Below, piece after piece: positions 1 to 7,137 of a DNA stretch of 7,253 nt (the first letter of the stretch is position 1; the number at the start of each line of letters is the position of its first letter). Location: contig CP058706.1 of assembly GCA_013414725.1 (NCBI GenBank), positions 1,507,971-1,515,223 of the forward strand. The letters are read 5' to 3'. Under the pieces are notes generated by a model, which worked only from the letters and a program-made list of their open reading frames with translations, did not search any database and was not told the DNA's origin. The stretch comes from Coxiellaceae bacterium (GTDB lineage: Bacteria; Pseudomonadota; Gammaproteobacteria; GCA-013414725). The position numbers and the translations under genes are program-made.

Positions 1-445
1 AAACCCATCGGCCCCTTTCTTGAATAATTTTTGATTGGCTCCATAACCACTATAGAGACTCCAATCTTGATCACTTGCGATATACGTTTTAAGATCCGAT
101 GTCATGACTTGTCCATAAGTGGGAAAATTATGGAACTTGAGTAATTTTTTGTTGTCTACAGATTGAACATAAACATTATCATTTAAATCTTGCCACATGA
201 AATTATGTGAATTTTTGATGAAATAAGCGCTGTAAATATTGGCATTAGTGGAGATGATATGCTTTTTATGTTTGGTCAAATCCCATAAAATAACTATTTT
301 ATTCAAATGAGATGAGATGACATATTTTCCATCAGAAGAAACACTCACGACCATGGCGGGTGAGAAGAAAATACATAGCCATATTTTTGAATAAAAACTC
401 CTGTCAATATAATTAAGAAAATTACAATTATATTTTTTTACCCAT
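1..445 (-). pseudogene. WD40-like protein, frameshifted near its start and cut by the window edge
   Basis: From the in-frame ATG at 354 down to base 1 there is an open frame of 118 codons with no stop. It contains a recognisable WD40 blade (SSDGKYVISSHLNKIVILWDL), followed by a weaker blade-like stretch (QDLNDNVYVQSVDNKKLL). The expected start is the ATG at 445-443, seven bases after an AAAGGA ribosome binding site. That frame stops after five codons (MGKKI) because of an A7 run at 433-439. Adding one base to the run gives MGKK followed by a hydrophobic stretch (NIIVIFLIILTG), which looks like a signal peptide. A second one-base shift near 355-360 is then needed to enter the WD40 frame. The position directly behind a T6SS effector suggests an immunity or accessory role, which is inference only; WD40 folds are general protein-binding scaffolds. 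Alternatively, a functional protein may begin at 354 or further upstream in another frame. Confidence 0.6.
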
Positions 446-452
446 TTAATAA

Positions 453-458
453 TCCTTT
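453..458 (-). promoter_or_regulatory. Ribosome binding site for the WD40-like gene
   Basis: AAAGGA on the minus strand overlaps the TAA stop of the upstream hydrolase gene and lies seven bases before the ATG at 445-443. The same motif at nearly the same spacing precedes vgrG. It therefore marks 445 as the original start, although the frame from there now closes after five codons. Confidence 0.6.
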
Positions 459-2522
459 ATGCTTTCAATTTTTTTGTGTATTTCCCAAAATTAAAGTTTG
501 TGGCACCCCAAATATGAGGTTTATAGACATTATCCATCATTTCTTTAGTCGGCACCCGCATCGATGAATGACTTGCCAACCACTCATGTTGATTAACGGG
601 ATTAAGTTTACCACTATCACGTAATTCTCTAGTATGAGCATCTTCAAAATCCGGCCCACTATATCCCAAAGCGGTAGGCGGTTCTACATTTTGGCTCATC
701 AAGATAGTGATGACGATGGTAATCGTGTCTAAATAGACTGGATTTGCTAATACCACTTTGTCTTTTATGTAGGTAAAGGCTTGGTCGATTAAGACACTGG
801 CGATGGTTTTCCTGCATTGACCAATTCCCAGGCGGCGTTGACCATTTGATGGATATAGCTGGTTTGATCGGGATCATTATTTTTCGTAAATAGATTTTGA
901 AAAGAAAGGTGCATGATATGAAAACTGTCGTAATAGCGTTCTTTATAGATGGTGGTTTGTGCGGCCAAACTGGGCATATGAGGGCGGCCGTGAACATCGC
1001 GCGGGAATTGACGGATAAAGTTGAGATAAAATGCGGCGCGTTCTTCGGAGGAGGAATATTTTAAGAACCAACTGAAAGGTTTGCCGACCATATTGGACAT
1101 ATTGTAGGGGCTGATAATTTTATTAGGCAAATGGGGATTGTCTACGAAATGCATGGCTAAACCGATGCCGGCATAAACGCGGGAATCAGAAGGGTCATGC
1201 CATTTTTTAAAAAATCGTCTTTAAATTGCTGATAAGAGCCATCAAGGACTGGGCCTAGTACATCATCGGTGTTGGAATATAACACGGTGAATTGCTTGGA
1301 GCCTTGATGTGCCAAGGGCAAATAATAATGTAGTCGATCATATTCGCGAACAGGCGGTGTTGTTGAAAAATAGTGTTGGGGACGGCGGATTGCCATAAGA
1401 AGGTGTGTTCCACACACAAGCCTGCCTCTGCTAATAATTGCAAAATATTGAGTACAACCAAACTGCCTAAACTGTGTGCGATGATGTTGACTTGAATGCC
1501 GGCTTCGAGTTGTTGCTGAATTAACTTGGCAAAGATTCTGGCGGGATATTTTGCCATGGGTACCGCGGCAATGTAATCCAATGCTGAAACGGGATCGCCT
1601 TGCCAACTGCCGGTGATTACGGGCGTAAATCGTTCCCAATGGTTTTTGCCATCGAACTGATCCGTGGCCATGTTTAAGTTATAACTCATGTTGAGCAACC
1701 AGCCATGTGTTCCTGCGCCATTGATTTGTGCGTTGTTAATATTAAATTTTTTTCTTGTGTTGAATCTAACCGCGCGGCAGTGAAGGGATCAGCGAAAGCG
1801 AATGCATCGGAGTCGATATCCATTTTTTCTGGCACCTCATGCAATAAGTCACGCAATACCATCTGACGAGTGGATTTAAATCCACGATAAGCCGGAGTGT
1901 CCTGCAGTGCGGGCGGTGATACAAAATCGAACGCTTGCCCAAATTCCCCATAAGGCACGTTATAGCCATGAATCAACCAGGTGACATTATTGCCTTGCTG
2001 TTGCCACAAAGCGATTTCTTGATCGGTGAATTGAGTGCGGCGGTACGGGTCCTTGGGTTGGTCTTGCCGGTTGAAATAAGGCAACACCGAGGCCACTTCG
2101 TTCTGATCACTGGAGGAAAAAGGGACATTGATTTGTTGGCAATAGTGCTCAAATACCTCGGGTTGATCATAACGCGCATTGACCAAAACGACGGGTGGAA
2201 TCACGGCCAATTTTAAGGTGAGTGTTTTTCGTTGCAGGTGATTGAGATCGGGGTCTTGTGAAGTTTCAACGGAATAATCTGCGGGATTAATTAATAAAAT
2301 CGTCCGAGCAGGACAAGGCTTGCCTTGGCAAAGGACGATAGGCAAGGCCTGCTGAGTGGCAGGATCGGTGAATTCAATGGAAAACGGGTGTTGCAAATCA
2401 AGGTACATTAACCGCAGTTCAGGGCCGGTTAATTGTCCTTGAAAAGTTTGTGCTGGCGCTGGGGTGGATGGTGAGTGGTCTGACGGAGGCCATACTTTAA
2501 TCGTGAACTGAGTGTCTTTCAA
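457..2522 (-). pseudogene. Tle-like alpha/beta-hydrolase T6SS effector, broken by four frameshifts
   Basis: Joining the three minus-strand frames gives one protein of about 688 residues, the cargo gene behind vgrG. Segment 1 (from a TTG at 2522, about 258 residues) ends in the hydrolase stretch WLIHGYNV (185-189), the usual oxyanion-hole strand. Segment 2 carries the nucleophile elbow AHSLGS with Ser at 1471-1473. Segment 3 carries YSNTDDVLGPV, a likely catalytic acid. Segment 4 is helical and has no recognised motif. Segment 5 carries SHSSMRVPT with the probable catalytic His at 568-570. Continuity is restored by adding one base at each of: A7 (1747-1753), about 1318-1332, A6 (1203-1208) and A4 (807-810). 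The bridged text reads naturally, for example QEKKFNINNAQINGAGTHGW and LVNAGKTIASVLIDQAF. The layout suggests a phospholipase or esterase of the T6SS lipase class, perhaps Tle4/TplE-like from length; substrate and subfamily are not established. The TTG start overlaps the vgrG stop (TTGA), pointing to coupled translation. Confidence 0.82.
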
Positions 2523-4690
2523 AAATCAGTGGGGACGGTGTCCGAATCATCGCGCCTTAACTGCAACACCAATAAATCGCGAGTGGGCTGTAGTGGCGTG
2601 ATGTGAGGTGTCAAGGTTGGTAAAGGCTGGATTGCCGAGGGCGTTGGCGCTGACTTCAATGCCATTGTGCCGCCACTGAATTGATGGACATCCCCGTAGA
2701 GATCGTGCGTTTCTGGCGGGTAGCCCTGAAAGCTATCGCCGAACAAAATCCAGTCGCCTTCAGGGGTGGCCATCAACCCCGCTTTTGTATTGCCCAAAGT
2801 AATTGTCCCGCCTTGCGAGGCGAGTTGGATGGCCTGGTTTGCCGAGAGTTGCACTTGGCCTTGAGAGGCTTGAAAGACCGACTGGCCATTCGACTGAAAC
2901 GAGAGTTGTTGTGCGGCGGTGAGGTCAGTGGCTTGTCCGGCCATGAATTGGGAATGGGCTTGGCTGCTCAAGGTGAGGTTTTGTGTGGCGGCTTGTTGCC
3001 ACTGTCCTTGAGTGGCCTGTGCCGTGAAATTTTGCTGCACCTGGGCTTGATGGTTTTGGCCGACTTGGACTATCTGACTTTGGCCGGCTTGTTCGGACGT
3101 GTGCTGTTGGCTTTGTGCGAAGAGGTTTTGTTCGGCTTGGCGTTGTAACCAACCTTGTCCGGCATGGAGAGAAAGGCCGGGCTTGTCGGCATGGTGAGTG
3201 AGTTGCAAGTGAGATTCGGTGGTTGGCATGGCCAAGGTTGCGGTAGCGCTGTCATCGGAATCGTCAAAGGCCAAGCGGTGTTGCGAATGACTGGTCCATT
3301 GAGATTGGCTGGGATTGGCGGCGGTGACGGGTGAGGATTGTTCTGGGTTGGGCAAAGAGGCCCACACGACCGATTGGCTGGGATCGCCGTGAATAAAGCC
3401 GATCAAGACCTCGGCTTGGTCGCGCAAAGGGGCGTGCAACCCGGTAGCGGAATCGTCTGCCGTAGGCGGCCCGCCGAATGGCATGAGTTTAGGCCAGGCG
3501 GGGGCGTTTTCTGGGAGCGGCGGTGCTGACACGGGTTGTGCCCAGTAATGGCCCTCGTCATTGAGTTGGGCGTCAGTGCGTTGGCTTGAGATGTGGGCAT
3601 GTAAGCTCGGCGGTTGTTCAGGCAAAGGCGTCAAGGGGTGTGCCAAGGGTTGAGAGAGGGGTTGGGCAGTGAGCAAGGCTTGATAGCGCGTGGTGGTTGT
3701 GCGGTCTTCACTGATTTGCGAGGCCTCATAACGTGCTGCGGTGATGACCGCGGCGGGCCGATTGTCTTGCCAAGCGATGCGCTGGCCGATGGCCAACCCT
3801 GGGGCCTGACGTTCTAACAGCCATTGTTCATGGGTGGCAGCGAGGGCCTGATTGTGTTGGCTTGCCATCCGCTGCGCCTGATCAGAGGATTGAGCGCCGA
3901 GGCCATAGACTTGCCAGTGGCCATGGGCGGTTGCTGCCGTTTGCCCCTGGATGGTTTGCTGTGGGCTGGCAATCGCATGGTCTTGGACGGTCACCTGGGG
4001 AGGAGAGCTAGTATAACGTTGCTGCCGCATGATCACCGTGGACTCGTGGTCAGGCATTACCAGGCCGGAAGAGGGGACTGCCCGCAGCGGAGAAGTGTTG
4101 GTGGGAAAGTCAGCGGGATCATCGCGGAGATATAAGATTTCCTGGCCATTAGCCTCGGTTTTAGTCCAGAAAAATAAACCGGCTTGGCGCCACAGCCGTT
4201 GCACAAAAGCGCCGTCGGATTCACCGATGGCTTGGACAATCCAGTCGATAGGGGCCAGGGATTGGCGGCATTGAATGTTCCATTGATTGGGAAAATAGGC
4301 GAGTTTAGCAAAGACCTCACGCAGGATTTGAATAACGGTTTTATGGCGGAAATGGAAGCGGGAATAGTCGTTAAACAACAACCACCAGCGAGGGACAGCA
4401 GTGATAATCCACAAGGGCCCGTTGTTAGGATCGAGGCCTTGGTTGGTGACCCAGGAAGTCTTTTGGAGGATGGCGGCGAAGTATTCGGCATCGGAGGACT
4501 CGGTGGAGCGGAGATGGATCATGATGGGCGTCATGGGCATGAACAAGACCGTGTCAGGGGCTTGGATGGTCAAGGTGAAACGAAACGGCTGTGACAAGGC
4601 CACATCACCTTGCAAGCTCAAAGGTTGGTAAGTTTCTCCGCCGATAGTAGCAGACAGCAATACGCGTGATCCTGTCGTCGAGATTGCCAT
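2519..4690 (-). CDS. vgrG: Type VI secretion tip protein VgrG
   Basis: A 723-residue VgrG, the trimeric spike that caps the T6SS Hcp tube and carries effectors into target cells. Residues 8-345 match the gp27-like base, opening with VLLSATIGGETYQPLSLQGD and including IGESDGAFVQRLWRQAG (155-171), the family's ESD..F.QRL signature. Residues 379-448 look like the gp5 OB-fold region, ending in EVLIGFIHGDPSQSVVWASLPN. Residues 500-630 are a glutamine-rich, repeating stretch expected to form the beta-helical needle. A tail of about 90 residues follows with no toxin domain that I recognise. I chose ATG 4690 because it follows AAAGGA by six bases and begins right before the family N-terminus; an in-frame ATG at 4792 would add 34 unrelated residues. 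The gene is intact and GC-richer than its neighbours. It is the first gene of a minus-strand unit with the hydrolase and the WD40-like gene. Confidence 0.93.
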   Translation of the reverse strand: MAISTTGSRVLLSATIGGETYQPLSLQGDVALSQPFRFTLTIQAPDTVLFMPMTPIMIHLRSTESSDAEYFAAILQKTSWVTNQGLDPNNGPLWIITAVPRWWLLFNDYSRFHFRHKTVIQILREVFAKLAYFPNQWNIQCRQSLAPIDWIVQAIGESDGAFVQRLWRQAGLFFWTKTEANGQEILYLRDDPADFPTNTSPLRAVPSSGLVMPDHESTVIMRQQRYTSSPPQVTVQDHAIASPQQTIQGQTAATAHGHWQVYGLGAQSSDQAQRMASQHNQALAATHEQWLLERQAPGLAIGQRIAWQDNRPAAVITAARYEASQISEDRTTTTRYQALLTAQPLSQPLAHPLTPLPEQPPSLHAHISSQRTDAQLNDEGHYWAQPVSAPPLPENAPAWPKLMPFGGPPTADDSATGLHAPLRDQAEVLIGFIHGDPSQSVVWASLPNPEQSSPVTAANPSQSQWTSHSQHRLAFDDSDDSATATLAMPTTESHLQLTHHADKPGLSLHAGQGWLQRQAEQNLFAQSQQHTSEQAGQSQIVQVGQNHQAQVQQNFTAQATQGQWQQAATQNLTLSSQAHSQFMAGQATDLTAAQQLSFQSNGQSVFQASQGQVQLSANQAIQLASQGGTITLGNTKAGLMATPEGDWILFGDSFQGYPPETHDLYGDVHQFSGGTMALKSAPTPSAIQPLPTLTPHITPLQPTRDLLVLQLRRDDSDTVPTDF

Positions 4691-4696
4691 AAAAAA

Positions 4697-4702
4697 TCCT
4701 TT
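4697..4702 (-). promoter_or_regulatory. Ribosome binding site that fixes the vgrG start
   Basis: AAAGGA on the minus strand, six bases before ATG 4690. It supports that start over the in-frame ATG at 4792, which has no comparable purine motif and would put the candidate promoter inside the coding region. Confidence 0.75.
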
Positions 4703-4723
4703 AAATAAAAACGTAGAGAGTAA

Positions 4724-4752
4724 ATCGTATATAGCAGCAGTGGTGTTGACAA
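4724..4752 (-). promoter_or_regulatory. Candidate sigma-70 promoter for vgrG
   Basis: On the minus strand, TTGTCA (4752-4747, five of six matches to the -35 consensus) is followed after 17 bases by TACGAT (4729-4724, four of six matches to the -10 consensus). Transcription would begin around 4717, leaving a leader of about 25 bases before the vgrG start. This is a pattern match only. Confidence 0.45.
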
Positions 4753-4756
4753 TACC
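4742..4756. promoter_or_regulatory. Imperfect palindrome over the vgrG -35 box, possible operator
   Basis: GGTGTTGACAATACC reads almost the same on both strands: six of seven arm pairs match around a central base at 4749. It covers the -35 box of the candidate vgrG promoter. Nine of its bases (TGTTGACAA, 4744-4752) recur in inverted orientation as TTGTCAACA at 4911-4919, just ahead of sdhE. A regulator contacting both divergent units is conceivable but unproven. Part of the similarity may simply reflect TTGACA-like promoter sequence. Confidence 0.3.
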
Positions 4757-4760
4757 GGGG

Positions 4761-4787
4761 TTGATAGGAAAATTATGGCAATATACT
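4761..4787 (+). promoter_or_regulatory. Weak candidate promoter toward sdhE
   Basis: On the plus strand TTGATA (4761-4766) and TATACT (4782-4787, five of six matches to the -10 consensus) are 15 bases apart, which is short. Other -10-like hexamers closer to the gene are TATAAA (4846-4851) and TATGAT (4869-4874), but neither has a good -35 partner. The operon must start somewhere in this gap, but the sequence does not single out one site. Confidence 0.2.
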
Positions 4788-4876
4788 CGCAACGGATGTT
4801 CTATACCGAATACACCTCAAAATGCCGCTGAGCTCTTCCTGGGTATATAAAATGTGGATACTATAAGGTATGATTT

Positions 4877-4906
4877 GGCGGGCCTGCTTCGCTTGATCCA
4901 CCCTAC
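4877..4906. repeat. Short GC-rich hairpin, REP-like palindromic element
   Basis: GGCGGGCC (4877-4884) can pair with GATCCACC (4895-4902), allowing two G-T wobbles and one mismatch. The ten-base loop contains GCTTCGC (4886-4892), whose complement GCGAAGC is a very stable mini-hairpin. CCTAC follows. The layout (GTAGGGTGG...GCGAAGC...CC on the other strand) resembles the short dispersed palindromes common in proteobacterial intergenic DNA. It stands out as a GC-rich island in an AT-rich gap and lies about 35 bases upstream of sdhE. Only one copy is visible here. Confidence 0.4.
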
Positions 4907-4939
4907 TAACTTGTCAACAAAATGAATGAGAGTGTTCAT

Positions 4940-5188
4940 ATGAGGAATGAGAATTTAGAATTAGCAAGATTGCGTTGGCAATGTCGGCGTGGGATGTTGG
5001 AACTAGATGAACTTTTAGGGCGATTTTTAGAAAACCATTATCTTACCGCTTCACCCACTGAACAAGCCTTGTTTAAAGAGTTGTTAACACATAATGATCA
5101 AGATTTATTTACGTGGTTAATGGGACATCAACCACCGACTGATGCGCGTTTTGTTGCGCTGATTCAACGGATACGTACGAATGCTTAA
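4940..5188 (+). CDS. sdhE: FAD assembly factor SdhE
   Basis: An 82-residue protein of the SdhE/YgfY (Sdh5) family, a small cytoplasmic helical factor that promotes covalent attachment of FAD to the SdhA subunit of succinate dehydrogenase (and FrdA). The diagnostic RGM..LD signature is present in LRWQCRRGMLELDELLGRFLENHY, followed by the family pattern DLFTWLMGHQPPTD near the C-terminus. The length fits the family (E. coli about 88). I chose ATG 4940 because GAGAG lies seven bases upstream and the distance to RGM is then close to that of E. coli. An in-frame ATG at 4922 would add six residues but has no evident ribosome binding site. It is the first gene of the plus-strand operon, with serA 16 bases downstream. 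No sdhCDAB genes are in the window. Confidence 0.9.
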   Translation: MRNENLELARLRWQCRRGMLELDELLGRFLENHYLTASPTEQALFKELLTHNDQDLFTWLMGHQPPTDARFVALIQRIRTNA

Positions 5189-5204
5189 AAATAAGAGGTG
5201 ACTT

Positions 5205-6368
5205 ATGTTTAAAATTCAAACCCTAAATAATATTGCCGCGATTGGGCTGGAACAATTGCCACGTGATAGCTATGAAGTTGCGTCTGAGATACAACATCCA
5301 GATGCTATTTTATTACGTTCTTTTAATATGCATAGCATGGAGTTGCCAGCCACCGTCAAAGCGGTAGCTCGTGCGGGCGCAGGTGTGAATAATATTCCAA
5401 TTAGTAAATTTACTGCGCAGGGCATTCCTGTGTTTAATACCCCGGGTGCTAATGCAAATGCAGTGAAAGAATTGGTTTTAACCGGGATGTTGTTGGCTTC
5501 ACGTAATATTTGTCAAAGTTGGGAATATACTCGCAAACTAACAGGGGATGACCACAGTATTCATGAGCAAGTAGAAAAAAATAAGAAAAATTTTGTGGGT
5601 TTTGAATTAGCAGGCCGTACTTTAGGTGTGATTGGTTTAGGTGCAATTGGTGTCAAAGTAGCCAATGCCGCTATTGCATTAGGAATGCAAGTAATCGGTT
5701 ATGATCCAACCATCACTGTACAACGTGCTTGGGAATTATCAGCCATGGTCAAAAAAGCCAACAGCATTGATGAAGTATTGAGCCGCTCGGATTATGTGAC
5801 TTTCCATGTGCCATTGACGCCAGACACTGAAAATATGATTAATTCTTCGCGCTTGCACATTTTAAAACCGAATGCTGTGATATTGAATTTTGCGCGTGGT
5901 GGCATTATCGATGAAGGAGTATTATTGCAAGCATTAAACGAAAATAAAATTTGTGCTTATGTTTGTGATTTTCCTAATAGTAAATTGTTGGCTAATCCAA
6001 AAGTCATTGCTTTGCCACATCTTGGTGCTTCGACTCATGAAGCAGAGGAAAATTGCGCTGTGATGGCTTGTAAACAATTGCGTGAATTTCTTGAAGATGG
6101 CAACATCACCAATTCTGTCAATTTTCCGGAAGTCGTGATGCCGCGTAATGGTGGTTATCGTCTTGCCATTGCTAATGCCAATATTCCTAACATGGTGGGA
6201 CAAATTTCTACTAAACTAGCCAGTGTGAAATTGAACATTATTGATTTGCTCAATAAATCACGCGGTGAGGTGGCGTATACACTGATTGACCTTAATCAAG
6301 AGGTTCCAAATCACATTCTGGATGACATCCGTCAAATTGAAGGTGTGTTGAGCGTACGGGCTTTATAA
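5205..6368 (+). CDS. serA: D-3-phosphoglycerate dehydrogenase, short ACT-domain form
   Basis: A 387-residue SerA that oxidises 3-phosphoglycerate to 3-phosphohydroxypyruvate with NAD, the first step of serine synthesis in the cytoplasm. The substrate-binding domain includes ARAGAGVNNI (55-64). The Rossmann domain has GLGAIG (144-149) with Asp167 at the end of the second strand for the NAD ribose. Catalytic Arg231 (FARGGIID) and His272 (LPHLGAST) are present. Counting from Arg231, the position of the E. coli catalytic Glu269 is Lys260 (DFPNSK). A C-terminal ACT domain (about 318-387, YRLAIANANIPNMVGQIS...) probably senses serine. It lacks the extra domain of the long-form enzymes. GAGG lies six bases before ATG 5205. 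The stop TAA directly abuts the next ATG, so the two genes are probably translationally coupled. An A7 run at 5575-5581 stays in frame. Confidence 0.94.
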   Translation: MFKIQTLNNIAAIGLEQLPRDSYEVASEIQHPDAILLRSFNMHSMELPATVKAVARAGAGVNNIPISKFTAQGIPVFNTPGANANAVKELVLTGMLLASRNICQSWEYTRKLTGDDHSIHEQVEKNKKNFVGFELAGRTLGVIGLGAIGVKVANAAIALGMQVIGYDPTITVQRAWELSAMVKKANSIDEVLSRSDYVTFHVPLTPDTENMINSSRLHILKPNAVILNFARGGIIDEGVLLQALNENKICAYVCDFPNSKLLANPKVIALPHLGASTHEAEENCAVMACKQLREFLEDGNITNSVNFPEVVMPRNGGYRLAIANANIPNMVGQISTKLASVKLNIIDLLNKSRGEVAYTLIDLNQEVPNHILDDIRQIEGVLSVRAL

Positions 6369-7118
6369 ATGCCTACCAATACTGCAGAGTTTCGTTTTTA
6401 TGAGGAATTAAACGATTTTTTGCCGCCAGACCGCCGTAAGCTGGCATTTGCTTATTCTTTTAATGGCAATCCTAGCGTGAAAGATGCGATTGAAGCGCTA
6501 GGAGTGCCGCATACCGAAATAGATTTAATACTTGTCAATGGGCAATCACGTTCACTGCGCTATCGTTTACGCCATGGTGACCGTGTTGCAGTCTATCCTG
6601 TGTTTGAAAGCATTGAATTGGCTGGAATGACTCGTGTGCGGCGGCACAGTTTACGGCAGCCCAAGTTTATTTTAGATGTTCATTTAGGCAAGTTGGCACG
6701 TTATATGCGGTTGTTTGGTTTTGATGTATGGTATCGTAATGATTACCAAGACCGAGAGATAGTGAAACTTGCGGTTGAAACTCGCCGTACAATTTTAACG
6801 CGAGATGTTGGATTGTTAAAAAACAAAGCTGTTCAACGAGGTTATTGGTTACGTGCCACTAAACCACTAGAACAAATACGGGAAGTTTTGCGGCGGTTTG
6901 ATTTGTGGGCCAAAGCCAAACCATTTACGCGTTGTTTACTTTGTAATGGCCGGTTAGTATCGGTCAATAAGCAACGTGTTGCGCACCAATTGCCACCTAA
7001 TGCGCAGCATTATTTTACTGAATTTGCACGATGTCAAAATTGTCATAAAATTTATTGGCGAGGTTCACATTACGAACGCTTGCAAAAAATAGTTGATCGG
7101 TTAATGTTGCATCATTGA
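6369..7118 (+). CDS. Mut7-C RNase with N-terminal ubiquitin-like domain
   Basis: A 249-residue protein. Residues about 4-85 resemble the Mut7-C ubiquitin domain, a ThiS/MoaD-like beta-grasp fold (AFAYSFNGNPSVKDAIEALGVPHTEIDLILVNG... then LRHGDRVAVYPVFE). Residues about 98-180 are the Mut7-C (DUF82) PIN-like nuclease: FILDVHLGKLARYMRLFGFD with Asp103, NDYQDREI with acidic residues 125 and 128, and ILTRDVGLL with Asp146. These are likely metal ligands of an RNase. A C-terminal zinc ribbon is shown by CLLC (189-192) and CQNC (222-225). The beta-grasp part appears to end inside the fusion, without a free Gly-Gly tail, so sulfur-carrier activity is unlikely. Family members are thought to act on RNA, but the substrate is unknown. 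The start ATG touches the serA stop (TAAATG), and no strong separate ribosome binding site is needed. Confidence 0.88.
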   Translation: MPTNTAEFRFYEELNDFLPPDRRKLAFAYSFNGNPSVKDAIEALGVPHTEIDLILVNGQSRSLRYRLRHGDRVAVYPVFESIELAGMTRVRRHSLRQPKFILDVHLGKLARYMRLFGFDVWYRNDYQDREIVKLAVETRRTILTRDVGLLKNKAVQRGYWLRATKPLEQIREVLRRFDLWAKAKPFTRCLLCNGRLVSVNKQRVAHQLPPNAQHYFTEFARCQNCHKIYWRGSHYERLQKIVDRLMLHH

Positions 7119-7137
7119 GGTATCAAAGGAGCACCGT

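Noticed and set aside
659..997. A 112-codon minus-strand frame
   Set aside because: It overlaps hydrolase segments in other frames that read as sensible protein, and its own translation is basic and Ser/His-rich as expected of a shadow.
1340..1639. The upstream part of the 1157-1639 minus frame as a separate gene
   Set aside because: From about 1340 to 1639 it is the off-frame shadow of the hydrolase segment carrying HSLGS; only its last part (about 1157-1330) reads as real hydrolase sequence.
2681..3148. A 155-codon plus-strand open frame opposite vgrG
   Set aside because: It is antisense to the Gln-rich needle; CAG/CAA codons read backward as CTG/TTG give an artificial Leu-rich protein with no recognisable fold or ribosome binding site.
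4691..4792. A 34-residue N-terminal extension of VgrG starting at 4792
   Set aside because: It has no ribosome binding site, the residues are unlike VgrG, and it would cover the candidate promoter; AAAGGA before 4690 decides the start.
5934..6203. An 89-codon minus-strand frame inside serA
   Set aside because: It is antisense to the conserved SerA active site and ACT region and has no support of its own.
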